NCBI GenBank assembly: GCA_023441055.1
Contig: JAEZQY010000033.1
Coordinates: 1-14,665 of the forward strand
Source of the DNA: Bacillota bacterium
Lineage (GTDB): Bacteria > Bacillota > Bacilli > Paenibacillales > UBA4045
Direction: 5' to 3'
Length of the DNA: 14,665 nucleotides
Made by a program: the position numbers and the translations under genes. The notes below the pieces were generated by a model that made no database searches, was not told the origin of the DNA, and worked only from the letters and a program-made list of their open reading frames with translations. Below are positions 6,344-14,454 of the stretch, piece by piece. Position 1 is the stretch's first letter. The number at the start of each line of letters is the position of its first letter.

Positions 6344-7468
6344 ATGACCATCATGAATGACGAATGGTATATGCGACTCGCGCTGCAGCTGGCGGAGAGC
6401 GCCCTGGGACAGACCGGCATCAATCCGGTAGTCGGATGCGTCGTAGTGAAGGATGGGCGCATCGTAGGAACCGGGGCTCACCTCAGACGAGGTGGTCCGC
6501 ATGCTGAAGTTCATGCCCTCCAAATGGCAGGCACTGAAGCGGAGGGTGCCACGGTATACGTTACGCTGGAGCCGTGCAGCCATCATGGTCGCACGCCGCC
6601 GTGCGCGCAGCGCCTAGTCAGTGAGCGTGTAGCGCGTGTAGTCGTCGCCGCGACTGATCCTAATCCGCTGGTCGCTGGACGCGGTCTAGCGATGCTGCGT
6701 GAGGCGGGGATCGCGGTGGAGCAAGGACTACTAGAAGCGGAGTCCAGGGCGCTCAATGCGCACTTCGAGAAATATATGCGTACAGGCTTGCCCTTCGTTA
6801 CGATGAAGTCGGCGACAACGCTGGACGGCAAGATCGCTTCGAAGACTGGCGACAGCAAGTGGATCTCCAGCTCTGACTCGCGCGAGCAGGTGCACACCAT
6901 TCGGCATCGCCACCAAGCGATTATGGTTGGTATCGGGACGGTTCTGGCGGATGATCCTCGATTGACTACGCGGCTGAGTGTTCCAGGGATCGATCCAATA
7001 AGAATCATCGTGGACTCACAGCTGAGACTGCCGGAAGCTGCCGCGGTTGTGCAGGATAGCAGCGATATGAAACCAGTCTATGTGCTGACGACTAACCGGG
7101 CCTCAGAGGAACGGGCCGAGAAGCTGACACAGCTGGGCGTGCGTATTATACGCGCAGGAAGCGCAGAGCAAGTAGACTTGGCGGCAGCGATGAAGCAGCT
7201 GGGCGAGCTGGAGATCAGCTCGATTCTCCTCGAGGGCGGGGGTAGGCTCAGCGGGGCGATGCTGGAAGCAGGACTAATCGATAAGGTTATACTCTATCTG
7301 GCTCCGATCATCGTAGGCGGACGCGATGCGCCTAGTGCGTTCGAATTCAGCGGATTCGAGACGATCCGGGAGGCATGGCGACTAACGGATCTGCAGGTCG
7401 ATCGGATCGGAGACGATCTATGCATTAGCGGATATCCAATCCGTCACAATGGAGGTGCAGCTACTTAA
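6344..7468 (+). CDS. ribD: Bifunctional riboflavin deaminase/reductase RibD
   Basis: RibD carries out the second and third steps of riboflavin synthesis: deamination of diamino-hydroxy-phosphoribosylamino-pyrimidine, then NADPH-dependent reduction of the ribosyl side chain. The 374-aa product has the zinc deaminase domain first (NPVVGCV at 27-33, the HAE motif at 53-55, C78 and C87 in EPCSHHGRTPPC). The reductase domain runs from about residue 150 (VTMKSATTLDGKIAS, then LLEGGGRLSGAML). Both domains look complete. ATG 6344 follows AGGGGGG closely. The stop codon directly abuts the ribE start, consistent with translational coupling. Called ribG in older B. subtilis literature. Confidence 0.97.
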   Translation: MTIMNDEWYMRLALQLAESALGQTGINPVVGCVVVKDGRIVGTGAHLRRGGPHAEVHALQMAGTEAEGATVYVTLEPCSHHGRTPPCAQRLVSERVARVVVAATDPNPLVAGRGLAMLREAGIAVEQGLLEAESRALNAHFEKYMRTGLPFVTMKSATTLDGKIASKTGDSKWISSSDSREQVHTIRHRHQAIMVGIGTVLADDPRLTTRLSVPGIDPIRIIVDSQLRLPEAAAVVQDSSDMKPVYVLTTNRASEERAEKLTQLGVRIIRAGSAEQVDLAAAMKQLGELEISSILLEGGGRLSGAMLEAGLIDKVILYLAPIIVGGRDAPSAFEFSGFETIREAWRLTDLQVDRIGDDLCISGYPIRHNGGAAT

Positions 7469-8119
7469 ATGTTCACAGGAATCGTAGAAGAGATTGGACG
7501 AATGAAGCATATTGTATCCAGCGGCCCTACGCTGGAGCTGACCATAGAATCCACGAAGGTGGTCAGCGATGTGAAGCTGGGTGACAGCATAAGTGTCAAC
7601 GGTGTATGCTTGACCGTCACCGCCTTCACGGGCAAATCCTTCACAGTGGACGTCATGCCTGAGACGTATCGGATGACGAACTTATCCAAGCTGAAGCCCG
7701 GCGGACGTGTGAATCTTGAGCGGGCCATGCAGGCCGGCGGCAGATACGGCGGTCACATTGTGCAAGGACATATCGATGGCACTGGCCAAATACGGAATCG
7801 CGTGAATGAACATAATGCCGTTGTATTCACCATTGAGCCGGATGACCCTGCTCAGCTGCGATATATTGTTGGCCGCGGTTCGATTGCAATTGACGGCATC
7901 AGTTTGACGGTTGTGTCGGCAGATTCGTCCGTGTTCACCGTATCGATAATTCCACACACGCTAGCGGAGACCGTGCTCGCTGATAAGCAGGCGGGGGATG
8001 CGGTGAATCTGGAGTCTGACATTCTTGGACGCTATATCGAACGATTGCTAACGTATCGCCAGCCTGAACCATCAGGTAGGCTGACCGAATCGTTCTTAGC
8101 AGAGCATGGATTTATGTGA
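7469..8119 (+). CDS. ribE: Riboflavin synthase, alpha subunit
   Basis: This enzyme joins two molecules of 6,7-dimethyl-8-ribityllumazine to give riboflavin. The 216-aa protein begins with the diagnostic MFTGIVEEIG and consists of two lumazine-binding repeats: SISVNGVCLTV in the first half and SIAIDGISLTV in the second, with GGHIVQGHIDGTG between them. ATG 7469 follows the ribD stop codon immediately. The ribosome site GGAGGTG (7450-7456) lies inside the ribD end. The B. subtilis homologue is also called ribB. Confidence 0.96.
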   Translation: MFTGIVEEIGRMKHIVSSGPTLELTIESTKVVSDVKLGDSISVNGVCLTVTAFTGKSFTVDVMPETYRMTNLSKLKPGGRVNLERAMQAGGRYGGHIVQGHIDGTGQIRNRVNEHNAVVFTIEPDDPAQLRYIVGRGSIAIDGISLTVVSADSSVFTVSIIPHTLAETVLADKQAGDAVNLESDILGRYIERLLTYRQPEPSGRLTESFLAEHGFM

Positions 8120-8164
8120 TTTGGATAGATAGAGCTACGAAATTACGGACAGGGAGGGATAGGC

Positions 8165-9385
8165 ATGAGTGAAATCAAGCTGGATTCTATTGAATCCGCC
8201 ATCTATGATTTGATGCTAGGCAAGATTGTTATTGTAGTCGATGATGAGAATCGGGAGAATGAAGGGGACTTCATCGCGCTCGCCGATAAAGCAACGCCAG
8301 AGGTCATCAACTTCATGATCTCAGAAGGAAGAGGTCTGGTATGTGTTCCGATTACGGAGGAACGCGCGCAGGAGCTGGATCTGCCGCCAATGGTTACGCA
8401 TAATACCGATTATCATGGTACGAATTTCACCGTATCGATCGACCATAAGGATACGACGACTGGGATCTCCGCGCATGAACGATCACAGACTGTTAAGGCC
8501 ATGATCAATTCCGATACAAGGGCGGCAGACTTCCGACGGCCCGGACATATCTTCCCGCTCATTGCCAAGAAGGGCGGAGTGCTGCGCAGAGCGGGGCATA
8601 CAGAGGCGGCAATCGATCTGGCGGTAATGTGCGGCTCCTATCCGGCCGCGGTCATCTGCGAGATCATTAAGGAAGACGGTACAATGGCCAGACTGCCGGA
8701 CCTAGCTGTATTCGCCAAGCAGCATGATATGAGGCTGATCTCGATCAAGGACCTCATTCAGTACCGGAATGAGAAGGAGAAGCTGGTCAATCGGGTTGTC
8801 GAGGTGAAGATGCCGACAGACTTCGGCACCTTCCATACGATCGGCTATTCCAATATGATCGACGACAAGGAGCATGTCGCCTTCGTCAAGGGCAAGATTG
8901 ACCCGGATCACCCTGTATTGGTGCGTATGCACTCCGAGTGTCTCACAGGAGACGTATTCCATTCGCATCGCTGCGATTGTGGACCACAGCTTGCTGCGGC
9001 GCTCAGACAGATTGATGAAGAGGGCTCTGGTGTGTTAGTCTATCTACGACAGGAAGGCCGCGGAATCGGTCTGCTGAATAAATTGAAGGCGTATGAGCTT
9101 CAGGAGCAGGGATTGGACACAGTGGAGGCGAATGTTAAGCTGGGATTCGCTCCCGACCTGCGAGATTATGGCATCGGCGCACAGATTCTGAAGGATATCG
9201 GCGTGAAGCAAATTCGCTTATTAACGAATAACCCACGTAAGATTGTAGCGCTGGATGGCTATGGGCTGCAGGTTACCGAGCGAGTTGCCCTGCAGGTGGA
9301 GTATAATAAGGATAATGCTAAATATATGAGAACCAAAAAAGAGAAGATGGGGCATCTGCTGGATCTGCACCAGCCCCGCAAATAA
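8165..9385 (+). CDS. ribBA: Bifunctional DHBP synthase / GTP cyclohydrolase II
   Basis: This fused enzyme supplies both precursors of riboflavin. The N-terminal part makes 3,4-dihydroxy-2-butanone 4-phosphate from ribulose 5-phosphate, and the C-terminal part opens the imidazole ring of GTP. The 406-aa protein shows DDENRENEGDF (26-36), RPGHIFPL (125-132) and GHTEAAIDLAV for the synthase, then the zinc-binding cysteines C259, C270 and C272 (RMHSECLTGD, then HRCDCGPQL) and YLRQEGRGIGL for the cyclohydrolase. Both halves appear complete. ATG 8165 has GGGAGGG 6 nt upstream. The gene is known as ribA in B. subtilis. Confidence 0.97.
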   Translation: MSEIKLDSIESAIYDLMLGKIVIVVDDENRENEGDFIALADKATPEVINFMISEGRGLVCVPITEERAQELDLPPMVTHNTDYHGTNFTVSIDHKDTTTGISAHERSQTVKAMINSDTRAADFRRPGHIFPLIAKKGGVLRRAGHTEAAIDLAVMCGSYPAAVICEIIKEDGTMARLPDLAVFAKQHDMRLISIKDLIQYRNEKEKLVNRVVEVKMPTDFGTFHTIGYSNMIDDKEHVAFVKGKIDPDHPVLVRMHSECLTGDVFHSHRCDCGPQLAAALRQIDEEGSGVLVYLRQEGRGIGLLNKLKAYELQEQGLDTVEANVKLGFAPDLRDYGIGAQILKDIGVKQIRLLTNNPRKIVALDGYGLQVTERVALQVEYNKDNAKYMRTKKEKMGHLLDLHQPRK

Positions 9386-9397
9386 CCGGAGGGATGG

Positions 9398-9871
9398 ATG
9401 AACATGATTAAGAATTATGAAGGCTTTATGATATCGGAGAATGTAAAATACGGAATCGTCGTTGGACGGTTTAACGACTTCATCTCCAGTAAGCTGCTGG
9501 CAGGCGCACTGGATGCGCTGAAGCGCCATGGCGCTGCTGAGGGAGAGATCGAGGTAGCTTGGGTACCGGGCGCGTTCGAAATTCCACTGATTGCTCAGAA
9601 GATGGCGGAATCCGGCAAGTATGACGCCGTTATTACGCTCGGCGCGGTTATTCGCGGTTCAACGCCGCATTTCGACTATGTCAGCAGCGAAGTGTCCAAG
9701 GGGGTTGCTGCCGCATCGCTGAAGACGGGCATTCCGGTTGTGTTCGGTGTGCTGACCGTAGATACGATCGAGCAAGCCATTGAACGAGCAGGCACGAAGG
9801 CTGGCAATAAGGGCTGGGAAGCAGCGACGACTGCTATTGAGATGGCGAATTTAATCAAGCAATTCAATTAA
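9398..9871 (+). CDS. ribH: 6,7-dimethyl-8-ribityllumazine synthase
   Basis: Lumazine synthase condenses the pyrimidine product of RibD with dihydroxybutanone phosphate from RibBA to give the substrate of RibE. In Bacillus it assembles as a 60-subunit shell that encloses riboflavin synthase. The 157-aa protein carries WVPGAFEIPL, the catalytic region GAVIRGSTPHFDYV (His91) and AGNKGWEAA. GGAGGG (9388-9393) is 4 nt from ATG 9398 and 10 nt from in-frame ATG 9404, so the start may be the latter. It is the last rib gene here; the ribT of B. subtilis is absent. Confidence 0.96.
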   Translation: MNMIKNYEGFMISENVKYGIVVGRFNDFISSKLLAGALDALKRHGAAEGEIEVAWVPGAFEIPLIAQKMAESGKYDAVITLGAVIRGSTPHFDYVSSEVSKGVAAASLKTGIPVVFGVLTVDTIEQAIERAGTKAGNKGWEAATTAIEMANLIKQFN

Positions 9872-9930
9872 GCGATTGAATGCTGCTATGATATTAAGCG
9901 ATTCAATGAAGCAATGCGAGGGTTTCATTC

Positions 9931-10710
9931 ATGGATGTGCAATACAAGCTGGACGTATTCGAAGGTCCGCTGGACCTGCTCTTGCACCTGATCGATAAGA
10001 ATGAAGTGGATATCTATAATATCCCGATTCATGATATCACGGATCAGTATATGGCCTATATCGACTCTATGACAGAGCTGCAGCTGGATGTGACGAGTGA
10101 ATTTCTCGTCATGGCCGCTACGCTCCTGTCTATTAAGAGTCGGATGCTGCTCCCTAAGCCGCCGGTTATTGAAATTGAAGGCTTAGAGTCGATGGATGAG
10201 ATCGATCCGCGTATGGAGCTCGTTCAGAAGCTGATCGAGTATCGCAAGTACAAGGGCATAGCTGAGCATCTGCGCGAGATGGAAATCGACCGCAGCTTAA
10301 TCTATATGCGCGAGCCGGAGGATCTGACGCCATTCGCGAGCAAGATTACCATTAATCCGCTGGAAGGCATTCATCTAGTGGATTTAGCCATGGCCTTCCA
10401 GCGGGTTCTGAGACGATCAGCGAGCCGCAATCGAGTTGCGAAGATTCAGCGGGATGAGATCTCGGTGAAGGACCGTATTAAGCAGGTGGTCGAGCTGCTC
10501 GAAATGAGCGGAGGTCGAATGCGCTTCTCCAAGCTAATGAGTGAGGAGATGGACCGGGATGAGATCATCGTCACCTTCCTAGCTATGCTGGAATTAATCA
10601 AGATGAAGAAGGTAGCCTGCTACCAGGAAGGCTTGTTCGATGAGATCATTATCAGTCTGAGAGAGGAGGGAGCAGAGATTGGACTATCCGACGTTGAGAT
10701 CGATTATTGA
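9931..10710 (+). CDS. scpA: Segregation and condensation protein A
   Basis: ScpA is the kleisin subunit that bridges the SMC heads and recruits ScpB in the bacterial condensin that compacts and separates chromosomes. The 259-aa protein starts with the conserved YKLDVFEGPLDLLLHLIDKN and IPIHDITDQYMAYI. The middle is charged and helical, and it ends with a winged-helix-like segment (FLAMLELIKMKKVACYQEG) that contacts SMC. ATG 9931 has GAGGG 8 nt upstream. It follows ribH by only 59 bp with no terminator, so it may be read with the riboflavin genes. It overlaps scpB by 32 nt. Confidence 0.96.
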   Translation: MDVQYKLDVFEGPLDLLLHLIDKNEVDIYNIPIHDITDQYMAYIDSMTELQLDVTSEFLVMAATLLSIKSRMLLPKPPVIEIEGLESMDEIDPRMELVQKLIEYRKYKGIAEHLREMEIDRSLIYMREPEDLTPFASKITINPLEGIHLVDLAMAFQRVLRRSASRNRVAKIQRDEISVKDRIKQVVELLEMSGGRMRFSKLMSEEMDRDEIIVTFLAMLELIKMKKVACYQEGLFDEIIISLREEGAEIGLSDVEIDY

Positions 10711-11278
10711 GGGGCTGTTATTCGTTGCTGGTGATGAAGGCCTGGACGCGGCGACGCTGGCTGACGTGACTGAGCAAGATGTGAAGCAGGTGAAGGAAGT
10801 CATTGACGACCTGCAGCAGGCATATATGGGTGAAGCTAGAGGGATGCAGATCATCCAGACTAGCGGTGCTTACCGCATGGCATCGATGCCCGAGCATGCG
10901 ATCTATTTTGAACGAATGGCAGCTTCTCCAACTCGCTCCGGTCTCTCGCAGGCTGCACTTGAGACCTTATCCATTATCGTATATCGCCAGCCGATCACGC
11001 GCATTGATATCGAAGAAATCAGGGGAGTTAAGACTGACCGCGCACTCCAATCGCTCGTGAGTAAGGGACTGATTCGCGAAGTAGGACGAGCGGAGGCGGT
11101 AGGCCGGCCGATTCTATATGGAACGACTAAGGATTTCCTCGATCACTTCGGTCTGAATTCCTTGAAGGATCTGCCGGATACGACCGCATTCGAGACGGAA
11201 TACAATCTGGAGGAAGAGACCAGACTCTTATTCGAGCGTCTTGAGGGCCGACAGATCACAATCGATGATCTTGCATAA
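10679..11278 (+). CDS. scpB: Segregation and condensation protein B
   Basis: ScpB is the dimeric winged-helix partner of ScpA in the SMC-ScpAB condensin. The 199-aa product shows the family opening YPTLRSIIEGLLFVAGDEGL, the core SQAALETLSIIVYRQPITR followed by DIEEIRG, and the second winged helix GRAEAVGRPILYGTTKDFLD. The start is a TTG at 10679 with a well-placed GGAGGG (10665-10670) 8 nt upstream. An ATG start would delete conserved N-terminal residues. The gene overlaps the end of scpA, which suggests coupled translation of the two condensin subunits. Confidence 0.95.
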   Translation: MDYPTLRSIIEGLLFVAGDEGLDAATLADVTEQDVKQVKEVIDDLQQAYMGEARGMQIIQTSGAYRMASMPEHAIYFERMAASPTRSGLSQAALETLSIIVYRQPITRIDIEEIRGVKTDRALQSLVSKGLIREVGRAEAVGRPILYGTTKDFLDHFGLNSLKDLPDTTAFETEYNLEEETRLLFERLEGRQITIDDLA

Positions 11279-11301
11279 TCCATTCAATTCCAGCTCATAA
11301 T

Positions 11302-11350
11302 AAACCCGCAGCTGACGATGTTCACATCGCCTCAGTATGCGGGTTTCTTC
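11302..11350 (+). terminator. Terminator of the rib-scp transcription unit
   Basis: AAACCCGCA (11302-11310) pairs with TGCGGGTTT (11338-11346), with inner CTGA/TCAG and CGATG/CATCG pairing. TTTCTTCT follows on the forward side. The A-rich left flank would also let it work on the reverse strand. Confidence 0.85.
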
Positions 11351-11352
11351 TG

Positions 11353-11474
11353 TAATATAAGACTTTATATGTTTTCAACTTAAAGGTGCTTATATATCAG
11401 CGCTAAACGGAAACGTCCTTGCTTACGAAGTAGTTTGCTACGCAAACTTGGAGGACGTCAGATCCGTTTATCTG
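11353..11474. repeat. Palindromic intergenic repeat, copy 2 (inverse of 1-123)
   Basis: This is the reverse complement of the element at the window start, with about ten scattered differences. It keeps the AACTTAAAGGTGCTTATATAT block and the TTTGCTACGCAAACTTGGAGG block unchanged. It sits immediately after the scpB terminator and before the DUF2953 gene. It carries the same stem-loop layout, but the left outer ACGGC/GCCGT hairpin of copy 1 is partly lost here. A frame open from TTG 11435 runs out of the element into the next gene; that overlap looks accidental. Confidence 0.85.
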
Positions 11475-11497
11475 GGATTACGATGAGGTGCGGCGGA

Positions 11498-12181
11498 ATG
11501 GAGATCATCTTGAAGGTTGGATTACTTGTCGGAGCTTGCGTGATACTATGGATGATTGCGATCAGCCGTGTGCATGTGGAGGTTCTGTATACATGGACGG
11601 ATGACGATGATCTGTTCAGACTCAAGCTGCGTGCGCTATTTGGACTCATTCGCTATAAGCTTGAGATCCCGATCATTAATTGGAACAGTATGCAGAAGAG
11701 CGTAACGTTCATGAGAGAATCGATGAATGTGAATATGCAGGATGTCATCGGCAAGGGCAAGGGGGAGATCGATCGCCATGCGGTAATCCGACAATTCGAG
11801 CAATTGCAAGAGCTGCTGAAGCACACGCTCGGCTTGCATGCCTGGCTGCTGCGAACGCTTAGACAGATCCAGTGCTCCGGATTGGAGTGGACAACCGAGG
11901 TGGGCATTGGCGACGCGCCGGACACCGCGATAACGGCTGGACTCGTCTGGGGCATTCAATCCTCGATACTGGGCTTCGTCTTCCGGTACATTCGTCTACA
12001 GCAGATGCCGGTTGTTAGTGTTCAGCCCTTGTTCAATCAATATAAGCTCGATACGCGTATTAGCGGCCATTTCTATGTGAGGCTCAATACTGTGGTCGCC
12101 GCCGTCTTCCAGCTGCTCAGACGAATTGTGCGCACGAGGAAGGGACTGAGGGGCTGGCGCCGCGTCTTCCAGCGGGTGTAA
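11498..12181 (+). CDS. DUF2953 membrane-anchored protein (YtfI-like)
   Basis: The product is about 227 aa with one clear hydrophobic N-terminal helix (about residues 5-23, LKVGLLVGACVILWMIAISR). A mostly polar body follows, rich in beta-like stretches, and the C-terminus is strongly basic (RRIVRTRKGLRGWRRVFQRV). In B. subtilis a DUF2953 protein, YtfI, is encoded next to ytfJ, and the next gene here is the ytfJ homologue, which supports the assignment. ATG 11498 is chosen because GAGGTG (11486-11490 region) lies about 7 nt upstream; ATG 11483 is possible. A longer start at 11435 would lie in the palindromic repeat. The biochemical function is unknown. Confidence 0.75.
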   Translation: MEIILKVGLLVGACVILWMIAISRVHVEVLYTWTDDDDLFRLKLRALFGLIRYKLEIPIINWNSMQKSVTFMRESMNVNMQDVIGKGKGEIDRHAVIRQFEQLQELLKHTLGLHAWLLRTLRQIQCSGLEWTTEVGIGDAPDTAITAGLVWGIQSSILGFVFRYIRLQQMPVVSVQPLFNQYKLDTRISGHFYVRLNTVVAAVFQLLRRIVRTRKGLRGWRRVFQRV

Positions 12182-12282
12182 CGATCGGCCTCGGTCTCAG
12201 ACATTCTCCAGCAGATACATAATTGAGGTTGAGTTGTGGACACAATAGCAGGGTAGAACCGAACAATGAGGAGGAATGACAA

Positions 12283-12744
12283 GTGGCAGAACATCCAATA
12301 CAGGGGCTCATGCAGACCGCTATGGAAAATATTAAAGAGATGGTTGACGTCAACACCATCGTCGGCGATCCCGTAGAGACACCGGATGGTACGGTGATCA
12401 TGCCCATCTCGAAGGTCGGCTTCGGCTTCGCAGCGGGCGGCAGCGAGTTCCAGACCGATCAAGACCGCGGTGCTGGCAGTAATCGAGCAGGTGGCGAGCA
12501 GGCGGCGGTGGCGCTGCCGTTCGGTGGCGGCAGCGGCGGTGGTGTGTCCATCACTCCGATCGCCTTCCTCGTAGTCGGCACGCAAGGGATTAAGGTCGTG
12601 CCGCTCGATAATCAAACCCATATCTACGAGAAGATCATTGATCTGGCACCACAGGTCGTGGATAAGATCCAGGGGATGATGAAGAGCAAAAGCGAGGAGC
12701 AGATTGAGCTTCCCGAAATCAAGGACAACCTGATCACGCAATAA
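12283..12744 (+). CDS. ytfJ: Spore protein YtfJ / GerW family
   Basis: YtfJ (GerW) is a sporulation-associated protein. In B. subtilis it is made in the forespore and affects germination through particular germinant receptors. The 153-aa protein matches the family in length and in its two landmarks: VDVNTIVGDPVETPDGTVI followed by VGFGFAAGG, and the glycine-rich LPFGGGSGGGVSITPIAFLV. It has no signal peptide or membrane segment. The start is GTG 12283 with an excellent GAGGAGGA 7 nt upstream. It is 101 bp downstream of the DUF2953 gene, probably in the same operon, with a long hairpin after it. Confidence 0.92.
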   Translation: MAEHPIQGLMQTAMENIKEMVDVNTIVGDPVETPDGTVIMPISKVGFGFAAGGSEFQTDQDRGAGSNRAGGEQAAVALPFGGGSGGGVSITPIAFLVVGTQGIKVVPLDNQTHIYEKIIDLAPQVVDKIQGMMKSKSEEQIELPEIKDNLITQ

Positions 12745-12759
12745 TAGCGGCCTATCGCG

Positions 12760-12814
12760 ACAGACAAGGAACGCCTGCTCCCTATGGTTCTAGGAGCAGA
12801 CGTTCCTTGTCTGT
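12760..12814. terminator. Long hairpin between convergent ytfJ and the chemoreceptor gene
   Basis: ACAGACAAGGAACG (12760-12773) pairs perfectly with CGTTCCTTGTCTGT (12801-12814), followed after one mismatch by CTGCTCC/GGAGCAG. That gives about 21 paired bases around a short loop. There is no real T-run on either side, so termination is likely by position and stem strength but not certain. It lies between the two gene ends, 15 nt from the ytfJ stop and 6 nt from the chemoreceptor stop. Confidence 0.65.
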
Positions 12815-12820
12815 TCAGCG

Positions 12821-14350
12821 TTAAGACTGTTCAGTGACGAAGCTGTCGCTCAGTGACCGGGACAGACGCTGCAGCTGCCGTACCTCATGGTCCACGGAGT
12901 TATAAGCGTTGACCTGTTCTTCACTAGAGGCGGTTAGCTCTTCAACGGCGGCGACATTCTCCTCCGTGATGCTGGAGATGTTGCCGATTTCACTGGCGAT
13001 GCGCGCGGAGCCTGTTTTTATTTCCAGAATGGCGTCATTAAGCTGTGCAATCTGTTGAACCATCTGCTGTATATCCTGGCGCATGCGCGTGAAGCCTTGA
13101 ATCGTGTCCTCCGCCTTCTGAACCGAGGAATCAACGGCCTGCTTGCCCGTCGCAATCTGTACCGCAGATGCTTCACTCTCAGACTTAATGGTCAGGAGTA
13201 TCGTCTGAATCTCCGCAGTCGATGCCTTGCTGCGATCAGCGAGCTTGCGAATCTCGGAGGCTACAACAGAGAATCCTCTGCCTGATTCACCGGCTCTGGC
13301 CGCTTCGATCGCGGCATTCAGCGCCAGCATACCGGTCTGGTCAGCGACCTCCTGCACCGTGCTGATAATATCCTCTATCTGCAGGGAGGAGTCGTTCAAT
13401 TGTGTGATCGTCTCTTGCACGGCTTGAATGCTGCTAGATAGAATGAGAATCTGATCGAACAGCTCTGAGATATGCTGATGGCTGACATCGACATAATCGC
13501 CTGTGTCAGCTGCACGCTTACGGATTGCATCTGATGACTCGGAGGTTTCAATAATACGGTCATTAATCGTATGCAAATTATGCTCAATCTGTTGGATGGA
13601 TTCACTCTGCGATTCCAATCCAACTGACACTTCCTTGAACGAGAGGTTCATCTGCTCATTCATCAGAACCATACCGGCTGATTTCTCGGTCACGATTATA
13701 GAGGATTGATCCAGATCGGCGGATAACGACTGGGCGCCGGACAATACGGTAGTCAGTTGCTCATCCTTCAGCTGCTTCTCAGCCTCTAGAGCTGCGGCGA
13801 TTTTCGTCTTGGAATTAATCTGCAGTATTGTTGCGCCTGCGGTCATGATTAAGTAGAGCGCGTGTATAAGCAGCATTGTGAATGTCGTCGGGGTGAAGCC
13901 GAACACAAGCTCATGGAACAGATAGAAGCCTGCGAAGTGCTGCACAGCGAACAGAACAGTCATCACAAGCACCAGGCTGATACGCTCATAATAGGCCGCG
14001 ATCGCCACCACCATGAAGATGGAGAAGTGGAACTCAATACCGCCGCCGCTGCCGGCAATAATCGAGATGCTGCAGAAGGTCAGCGCTAGGGTCAGATACA
14101 GCGGAATATGGGGATGCTCATTCTGACTGATCATGCTGATTACATAGGCAACAAGCCATAGCGCGATTGGGATAATCAGCAGCGCGTTAAGCCCGATCAG
14201 ATAGCCCGACATAACCTCCGCTTCATGCATGGGGATCATGCCGGTATGTACGAATAACTCGGTTGATCGGCCGATCATATGTGTGACAATGCTCAGCAGC
14301 ACTGTCCCTAATGTGATCCATAGCATGAACTTATTCTTCTTGTTCGTCAT
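12821..14350 (-). CDS. Methyl-accepting chemotaxis protein with six-helix membrane sensor
   Basis: This chemoreceptor-type protein should signal to CheA/CheW. The frame is open to 14509, but ATG 14350 is chosen: AGAGGAGA lies 9 nt upstream, giving 509 aa, and the extra N-terminus would be translated repeat sequence. Six hydrophobic segments are visible near residues 8-27, 48-74, 82-101, 108-121, 124-145 and 157-177, with only short loops. There is no large extracellular domain such as Cache, and I see no HAMP. The cytoplasmic coiled coil carries the conserved tip GMLALNAAIEAARAGE followed by GRGFSVVASEIRKLAD (about 340-372). Histidines lie in or beside the membrane part (H35, H42, H108 in IEFHFS, H138 in VQHFAG, H146). 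The ligand is unknown. Confidence 0.9.
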   Translation of the reverse strand: MTNKKNKFMLWITLGTVLLSIVTHMIGRSTELFVHTGMIPMHEAEVMSGYLIGLNALLIIPIALWLVAYVISMISQNEHPHIPLYLTLALTFCSISIIAGSGGGIEFHFSIFMVVAIAAYYERISLVLVMTVLFAVQHFAGFYLFHELVFGFTPTTFTMLLIHALYLIMTAGATILQINSKTKIAAALEAEKQLKDEQLTTVLSGAQSLSADLDQSSIIVTEKSAGMVLMNEQMNLSFKEVSVGLESQSESIQQIEHNLHTINDRIIETSESSDAIRKRAADTGDYVDVSHQHISELFDQILILSSSIQAVQETITQLNDSSLQIEDIISTVQEVADQTGMLALNAAIEAARAGESGRGFSVVASEIRKLADRSKASTAEIQTILLTIKSESEASAVQIATGKQAVDSSVQKAEDTIQGFTRMRQDIQQMVQQIAQLNDAILEIKTGSARIASEIGNISSITEENVAAVEELTASSEEQVNAYNSVDHEVRQLQRLSRSLSDSFVTEQS

Positions 14351-14421
14351 GATGATCAATCTCCTCTGTGTTATCAGAATTACACTTGCGAACAGGCTGC
14401 GTAGGTATAGCGTGATATATA

Positions 14422-14430
14422 AGTATACCA
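14422..14430 (-). promoter_or_regulatory. Candidate extended -10 promoter of the chemoreceptor gene
   Basis: On the reverse strand TGG-TATACT forms an extended -10 motif about 75 bp before the start codon. An overlapping alternative is TTGTCG (14445-14440) with TTATAT (14422-14417) at 17-nt spacing. No SigD-like motility promoter was seen. Confidence 0.4.
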
Positions 14431-14454
14431 TGCAAAACTCGACAAATTCTAAAC

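Noticed and set aside
12073..12741. Reverse-strand frame opposite ytfJ and the end of the DUF2953 gene
   Set aside because: It covers two forward genes with good starts and has low-complexity shadow composition.
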